The notes below the pieces were generated by a model. It worked only from the letters and a program-made list of their open reading frames with translations. It was not told the DNA's origin and searched no databases. A stretch of 64,000 nucleotides of DNA, taken from IMG/VR virus record IMGVR_UViG_3300042691_047309, positions 1 through 64,000 of that record, one strand, 5' to 3'. A program made the translations under genes and the position numbers. Origin of the DNA: a virus. Below are positions 59,843 to 64,000 of this stretch, piece by piece. Numbering within the stretch: the stretch's first letter is position 1; every line of letters starts with the position of its first letter.

Positions 59843-60316
59843 ATGAGACATTTAAAATCATACAAATTATTTGAATCAGTATCTGAGCAAACAGTAAGAG
59901 ACATATTATTAGAGATAACTGATGATAGTAATTTCAATGTTGAAATCAAAGAAGTAGATAATCATTTAGAAGTTTATATAACGAGAGGATCTTTTTTAGA
60001 TGGAAGAAAAACGAGAGAAATACCAGGAGCTCCTACTCCTCCAGGTAGTGGATATCCAGCTAATTTATTTTTATGGTTTGAAATAAAAGACACTATTATA
60101 AGATTATGTGAGTATGTTTATTCAGAAACTGATTTAGAACCGATTGAGAATAAACCATTTCAACAATGGTATTTACAACAGGGACATTTTGCAAAATCAC
60201 CATTTAGAATGAAAAATGGTGGAACCGAGTTTGGTATAGGATGGCACAAAGCAGAAGATTTTACTTTAGGTGATTTTATTTCTTTTACTGGTCTAAAATT
60301 AATAATTAAGTTGTGA
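59843..60316 (+). CDS. Leader-bearing hypothetical protein
   Basis: 157 residues, leader MRHLKSYKLFESVS. VRDILLEITDDSNFNVEI near 18-35 is a version of the recurrent domain start, followed by GAPTPPGSGYPANLFLWFEI near 58-77. Ends at GTGA overlap with the next gene. Confidence 0.7.
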   Translation: MRHLKSYKLFESVSEQTVRDILLEITDDSNFNVEIKEVDNHLEVYITRGSFLDGRKTREIPGAPTPPGSGYPANLFLWFEIKDTIIRLCEYVYSETDLEPIENKPFQQWYLQQGHFAKSPFRMKNGGTEFGIGWHKAEDFTLGDFISFTGLKLIIKL

Positions 60317-61179
60317 AATACTTAAGAAGAATAAATGAAAGTTTGAATTCTAAAACTCTAACTAAACAAGAAGTTATTGAGTTATTGGAAAGAAACTGCC
60401 AAAAGTTTTTAAGTTATCCTAATAAAAATCAATCCAATCTCATATTCAGAAAAGATGAGGACCGTGGAGATTTTGCCTTAGTTAATCCTAAGTTATCAAC
60501 TTCTAAAAGAATTGCTCCTTATGCTCCAACAAATGTTCATAATTTACTTATTTCCAATTTAGATTCTTGGAAAGGTTGGCCTCGTAGAAATAAATCTTTG
60601 ATTTTTGCTTCTGATAAAGCGGCACTCTATCATAGCTCTGAGAATGAAGATTTGATTGTTGATTATGTTGTAATTCCATTTGATAGTACAAAAATAGCAA
60701 CCGGAGATAGAAGTGATTTTTGGGATTGTTTTGGAAAAATTCCAAACAGAAAGCAATTTCACAAAGATTTTTCACCAGACAACTATCCGAGACCTAGTAT
60801 TGCTTGGTATATCCGGAATTTAATGTTCGATTTAGAAATTAAAGAAGAATACCCAGAGACTGATTGGCAAAAAATAAAAACATTATTAGAAGAGGCCGAA
60901 CTTGTTGACCAAACACTTATTAAAAAATACTTTGAGATCGAAGGAGAAATTGTTTGGAATCCTAATATGAATCTTTTGGAAAACCTGAATCATATTTTAG
61001 ATCCAATTTATAACGATTTTAAATTAGGTGATGTTACTTCAACTATGGACTTATACTCACAATTAAATCCTAATGATTCTGACTATCTTAAAACTGCTTT
61101 AGAATCTTGGTCTGAAGATGAGGTCATACTTATAAAGTATAATATGTTAAATGAAATTTTAAATGAATTAGAATCATGA
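60313..61179 (+). CDS. Leader-bearing protein; paralogue of 62242
   Basis: 288 residues with a GTG start overlapping the upstream stop. Leader MKYLRRINESLN. NLISNLDSWKGWPRRNKSLIF near 72-92 and IPFDSTKIATGDRSDFWDCFG near 114-134 align with matching blocks of the gene at 62242. The order of a basic N-terminal block, an S-[LI]-I strand, and a D-x-W-x-x-F-G loop is a known but uncharacterised phage family, possibly ADP-ribosyltransferase-like. Overlaps the pterin dehydratase by 4 nt. Confidence 0.65.
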   Translation: MKYLRRINESLNSKTLTKQEVIELLERNCQKFLSYPNKNQSNLIFRKDEDRGDFALVNPKLSTSKRIAPYAPTNVHNLLISNLDSWKGWPRRNKSLIFASDKAALYHSSENEDLIVDYVVIPFDSTKIATGDRSDFWDCFGKIPNRKQFHKDFSPDNYPRPSIAWYIRNLMFDLEIKEEYPETDWQKIKTLLEEAELVDQTLIKKYFEIEGEIVWNPNMNLLENLNHILDPIYNDFKLGDVTSTMDLYSQLNPNDSDYLKTALESWSEDEVILIKYNMLNEILNELES

Positions 61180-61478
61180 AAAGAATAAAGACATATACTC
61201 TATTTGAGAGAGTCTCTAATGAGACTAAATTATTTGAGTCTGCTCAAAACTGGATAGAGATTGATGGAAAACTTTGTAGAGATTTCGAGTTTTCTGACTT
61301 CAATCAGGCTTTACAATTCATAAATAAAATCTCACAAATTTGTGAATCAGAAAATCACCACCCAGAAATAAATTGGGTTTATAATGAGATAACTCTAAAA
61401 TTATCAACTCATGATGCTGGTGATATTATTACTGAGAAAGATATAAAATTAGCTGAATTGATAGATGAAGTGGCTTAA
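61176..61478 (+). CDS. phhB: Pterin-4a-carbinolamine dehydratase with leader
   Basis: 100 residues. Leader MKRIKTYTLFERVSNETKLF is followed by a full PCD: W26 (NWIEIDGKLCRDFEF), DFNQALQFINKIS near 41-53, catalytic H61-H62-P63-E64 and T78-H79-D80-A81-G82 with a final EKDIKLAELID. The family recycles 4a-hydroxytetrahydropterin; in eukaryotes a homologue also acts as a transcription cofactor. No phenylalanine hydroxylase is seen. A leader on this enzyme suggests delivery to the host or capsid rather than phage metabolism. Confidence 0.92.
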   Translation: MKRIKTYTLFERVSNETKLFESAQNWIEIDGKLCRDFEFSDFNQALQFINKISQICESENHHPEINWVYNEITLKLSTHDAGDIITEKDIKLAELIDEVA

Positions 61479-62238
61479 GACATATGAGACATTTAGACCA
61501 TTAAATTATCCAATTGGTGTTTTTGATTCTGGATATGGAGGACTTACAATACTAAATCGCTTAAAAAATGACTACCCGGATTGGAATATAATTTATTTAG
61601 GAGATAATCTAACTGCACCATATGGAAATATGAGTGATTCAGAGGTTGTTTTAAACACAAAAAAGTGTTTAGATTTTCTTAACAGTAAAGGTTGTAAAAA
61701 AATAATTTTAGCCTGTAACACAGCTTCTTCAAAATCAGAATTAATTAATAATGATACTATAGATATAATTTCACCTACCAAAGAATTTATTAAAAATTCA
61801 TCATCCAATATTGGTTTAGTTGCTACTAAAAGTACTGTTAATTCTGAAGTTTATAATAGTTCTAATGTCACTCAACTTGCTTGTCCTGACTGGGTTAGAA
61901 TAGTTGAAGAAGCAAACTTTTCAAATGAGTCTGTAAATATAATTAAATCTGATTTAGAAAAATTATTTGAATTGAATTCAGAAATTGAAACTATAATTTT
62001 AGCTTGCACTCATTTTAATGTTTTAAAAAATATAATTAATAGAATAATACCAAGTATTGAAATTATTAGCCAAGATTCTCTTCTGAGTAACTATTTAAAA
62101 ACTATAAAGATGAGTCCAAGTTATGGTGGTCAAGTGGAATATTATACAACTGGTGATAGTCATGAATTCTCAACCGAAACTATGAATATATTCGGAGAAT
62201 CAATTTTAGCAAAATCAATTAGTTTAACAAATATATAA
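61465..62238 (+). CDS. murI: Glutamate racemase with leader
   Basis: 257 residues, the normal length. Leader-like MKWLKTYETFRPLN, then GVFDSGYGGLTIL near 18-30 and the two catalytic cysteines C84 (ACNTAS) and C181 (ACTHF), with IYLGDNLTAPYG near 43-54. Interconverts L- and D-glutamate for peptidoglycan. As a phage protein it could feed or disturb cell-wall synthesis. Overlaps the pterin dehydratase by 14 nt. Confidence 0.9.
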   Translation: MKWLKTYETFRPLNYPIGVFDSGYGGLTILNRLKNDYPDWNIIYLGDNLTAPYGNMSDSEVVLNTKKCLDFLNSKGCKKIILACNTASSKSELINNDTIDIISPTKEFIKNSSSNIGLVATKSTVNSEVYNSSNVTQLACPDWVRIVEEANFSNESVNIIKSDLEKLFELNSEIETIILACTHFNVLKNIINRIIPSIEIISQDSLLSNYLKTIKMSPSYGGQVEYYTTGDSHEFSTETMNIFGESILAKSISLTNI

Positions 62239-62241
62239 GTT

Positions 62242-63012
62242 ATGAGATATTTGAAGAAATATAAAGTATTTGAAAATTATAATAAATTTGGAACTAAAAC
62301 TCTAACTGAAGTAGAGTTTGACCAAATCAGAAAAGAAAATTGTAAAAACTGGACTAAAGTTGAAACTGAACTTTATAGAGGTATGCCTGATTTAGGAGAC
62401 TATTTGATTGTGGATCCCCTAAAAGGTGACTTCAGAAGTTCAATTGAAAATACTAACATTCACTTAGACTTACTTTCAAATTTACCAAGTTGGAAAGATT
62501 ATCCTAAATATGAAAGATGTGTAATAGGAGGAACTCGTGGATCAGCGACTGGTACTTATGGAGAAACTGTCTATGAAATGATACCATTTGACGGTGTTAA
62601 AATAGCAGTTTGTCCAGAATCAACCATCTGGGAATCATTCGGGAATGATGATGATGAATTTGGTGGTGATATTAATTTAGTTGATGGATTCTTATATATA
62701 TATCCTATAGTTTCAGCTCCAGGTGAAACACTAGAAGAGAGATTAAAATCTTTAGGAAAAATTGTCGAAATACCTCATATAGATGGATATCCAGGTGTTA
62801 ATGAATTTCTAATGAGACATGCCGAATTTAGTTGGAAAAAACCAAATGAAATTACTGGTGAAGATTGTTTTAATTTTATTAACAACAGTCTTTTTAATCC
62901 AAAAGTTAGAGGTTTTCAATTATTAAACTATGACCAAAATTTCAAAACTCAAACTGGAAAACAAATTTGGACTGAAGGACCAGTTTTACTTATCAAATCA
63001 CATTTAGTTTAG
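62242..63012 (+). CDS. Leader-bearing protein; possible ADP-ribosyltransferase-like
   Basis: 256 residues, leader MRYLKKYKVFENYN. ETELYRGMPDLGDYLIVDP near 41-59 gives a Y-R-G at the end of the first strand, as in ADP-ribosyltransferases; SSIENTNIHLDLLSNLPSWK and the SATGTYGETVYEMIPFDGVK block follow, aligned with the protein at 60313. The catalytic glutamate of such enzymes is not obvious. T4 Alt, a packaged enzyme, is an ADP-ribosyltransferase, hence the interest; assignment is weak. Confidence 0.6.
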   Translation: MRYLKKYKVFENYNKFGTKTLTEVEFDQIRKENCKNWTKVETELYRGMPDLGDYLIVDPLKGDFRSSIENTNIHLDLLSNLPSWKDYPKYERCVIGGTRGSATGTYGETVYEMIPFDGVKIAVCPESTIWESFGNDDDEFGGDINLVDGFLYIYPIVSAPGETLEERLKSLGKIVEIPHIDGYPGVNEFLMRHAEFSWKKPNEITGEDCFNFINNSLFNPKVRGFQLLNYDQNFKTQTGKQIWTEGPVLLIKSHLV

Positions 63013-63293
63013 AAACTTCTAAAGTCTTTTACACCTCCAATATTCATTAACTTAGGTGCCATATTTTTAATTCCAGATTGTGGTGAAATAGAAGTTATAT
63101 TTTTAAAATCAATTTTATCATACATTAAATCAGGATTTTCTGTAAAATAGTTTGTTAAAAAATCCATATTTTCTTCTTCAGATTTATCTTTATCCCATAA
63201 ATGAAGTAATCTAGTTTTATTCTTTTCAATAAAATCTACAACATCTTTATTTAAAATAGGATTCCAATTTTCAAATTTTTTTAAAAATTTCAT
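63009..63293 (-). CDS. Leader-bearing hypothetical protein, minus strand
   Basis: 94 residues, leader MKFLKKFENWNP. Helical, acidic (DKSEEENMDFLTNYFTENPD). It runs towards the preceding plus-strand gene (4-nt overlap of stops). A late-type box lies 3 nt upstream of its start. Function unknown. Confidence 0.65.
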   Translation of the reverse strand: MKFLKKFENWNPILNKDVVDFIEKNKTRLLHLWDKDKSEEENMDFLTNYFTENPDLMYDKIDFKNITSISPQSGIKNMAPKLMNIGGVKDFRSF

Positions 63294-63296
63294 AAT

Positions 63297-63308
63297 GTAT
63301 ATATAAAC
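63297..63308 (-). promoter_or_regulatory. Late-promoter-like box (GTTTATATATAC on minus)
   Basis: Ends 3 nt before the minus-strand start at 63293. Confidence 0.5.
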
Positions 63309-63340
63309 TTTTTTGAATAGAATTGTATAAAATAAGTGTT

Positions 63341-63393
63341 TGTCATTAAGACTGTCATTCTGTCAGTAAAAAACTAATGGCACACCATTTGAC
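63341..63393 (+). promoter_or_regulatory. Candidate dnaK promoter with TGTCA repeats and TGGCAC-N5-TTGA
   Basis: Three TGTCA units start at 63341, 63353 and 63361. TGGCAC (63378-63383), 5 nt, then TTGAC (63389-63393) resembles a sigma-54 -24/-12 pair, although the -12 GC is GA. It differs from every other promoter in the window and may be a captured host heat-shock promoter. Confidence 0.4.
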
Positions 63394-63420
63394 AAAGTAT
63401 AACTAAAAAATAAATAAAAT

Positions 63421-64000
63421 ATGGCAAAAGATGTAATTATAGGAATTGACTTAGGCACAACTAACTCTTGTGTTGCTGTGGTAGAAGGTGGAGAACCAAT
63501 CGTTATCACAAACGCTGAGGGTAAAAGAACAACACCATCAGTGGTTGGTTTTACCGACAAAGACAGAAAGATTGGTGATCCTGCTAAAAGACAAGCAGTA
63601 ACTAATCCAAACAAAACCGTTTATTCTATCAAAAGATTTATCGGTAAAGATTTTTCAGTTTGTAAGGATGAGGTAACTCGTGTTCCTTATGAAGTTACTA
63701 ACACTGGAACTAATGTTCCTGGTGTGAAAATCGATGATAGAGTTTATACTCCACAAGAAATTTCAGCAATGATCCTTCAGAAGATGAAAAAAACTGCTGA
63801 AGACTATTTAGGTTATGAAGTAAAAAGAGCAGTTATCACTGTCCCGGCTTACTTTGGAGATGCTGAAAGAACCGCTACTATTGAAGCTGGTGAAATCGCT
63901 GGTCTAAAAGTAGAGAGAATTATCAACGAACCAACAGCTGCGGCACTGGCTTATGGTTTAGATAAGAAAAACACAGACTCTAAAATCTTAGTATTTGACT
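63421..64000 (+). CDS. dnaK: DnaK (Hsp70) chaperone, truncated by window end
   Basis: The first 193 codons of DnaK starting [20 protein letters not shown]. The ATPase phosphate-1 motif [10 protein letters not shown] (8-17), [11 protein letters not shown] near 34-44, the [13 protein letters not shown] stretch near 141-153 and [15 protein letters not shown] near 167-181 are intact. Nothing suggests a pseudogene. It would act with DnaJ and GrpE encoded at 47539-49940. Its 5' region carries a promoter type unlike the rest. Confidence 0.96.
   Translation, partial: MAKDVIIGIDLGTTNSCVAVVEGGEPIVITNAEGKRTTPSVVGFTDKDRKIGDPAKRQAVTNPNKTVYSIKRFIGKDFSVCKDEVTRVPYEVTNTGTNVPGVKIDDRVYTPQEISAMILQKMKKTAEDYLGYEVKRAVITVPAYFGDAERTATIEAGEIAGLKVERIINEPTAAALAYGLDKKNTDSKILVFD

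Noticed and set aside
63363-63614. Minus-strand ORF opposite dnaK
   Set aside because: It is the antisense of the conserved DnaK N-terminus.

Overview
The window is AT-rich, densely packed DNA from a large tailed phage of the T4-like myovirus kind that infects a Bacteroidetes (probably flavobacterial) host. Phage signs are a gp32-type single-strand DNA-binding protein, a T4 Rnl1-type RNA ligase, a polynucleotide-kinase-type protein, class Ia NrdB, several virion-type proteins, overlapping ATGA gene junctions and a tRNA cluster. Host signs are promoters of the form TTTG-N20-TAnnTTTG and the near absence of Shine-Dalgarno sites. A second recurrent box, TATATATACT, resembles the T4 late promoter TATAAATACTAT.

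Layout. 1-2.7 kb: small early-type genes (kinase, flavoprotein, unknowns). 2.7-4.5 kb: an RNA island with tRNA-Tyr, a small structured RNA with its own promoter and terminator, initiator tRNA-Met, about 1 kb of untranslated and visibly structured RNA (GOLLD/ROOL-type candidate), and two tRNAs carrying about 30-nt insertions. 4.5-10.3 kb: small unknowns, a CYTH protein, a Pth2-like protein and a ClpC-type unfoldase. 10.3-26.7 kb: an uninterrupted glycosylation island with GDP-fucose synthesis, UDP-galactopyranose mutase, GT11, GT15 and other glycosyltransferases, and several FkbM-type methyltransferases. 26.7-32 kb (minus): virion-type proteins and gp32. 32-42 kb (mostly minus): leader-bearing proteins and a sensor histidine kinase. 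42-53.9 kb: NrdB, a secreted protein, a GMP reductase/IMPDH-type enzyme, a virion protein, DnaJ and GrpE, membrane proteins, an alarmone-hydrolase-type HD protein and a cytidylyltransferase-type protein. 53.9-63.3 kb: a plus-strand run of leader-bearing proteins including RNA ligase, pterin carbinolamine dehydratase and glutamate racemase. The window ends inside dnaK.

The most striking observation is that 24 otherwise unrelated proteins begin with one short peptide, roughly M-[KR]-x-[LI]-[KR]-x-[YF]-x-x-F-x-E-S. It looks like the T4 capsid-targeting sequence (MKTYQEFIAEA) ending in a prohead-protease-like site. Short copies of its tail (TNES/VNES) recur inside large proteins at domain joins. 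I infer a cohort of proteins packaged in the head and probably injected with the DNA. It includes a 2H phosphoesterase-exonuclease fusion, an RNA ligase, an ankyrin protein, a pterin dehydratase and a glutamate racemase. All functions are read from sequence motifs alone; no database search or folding program was run.
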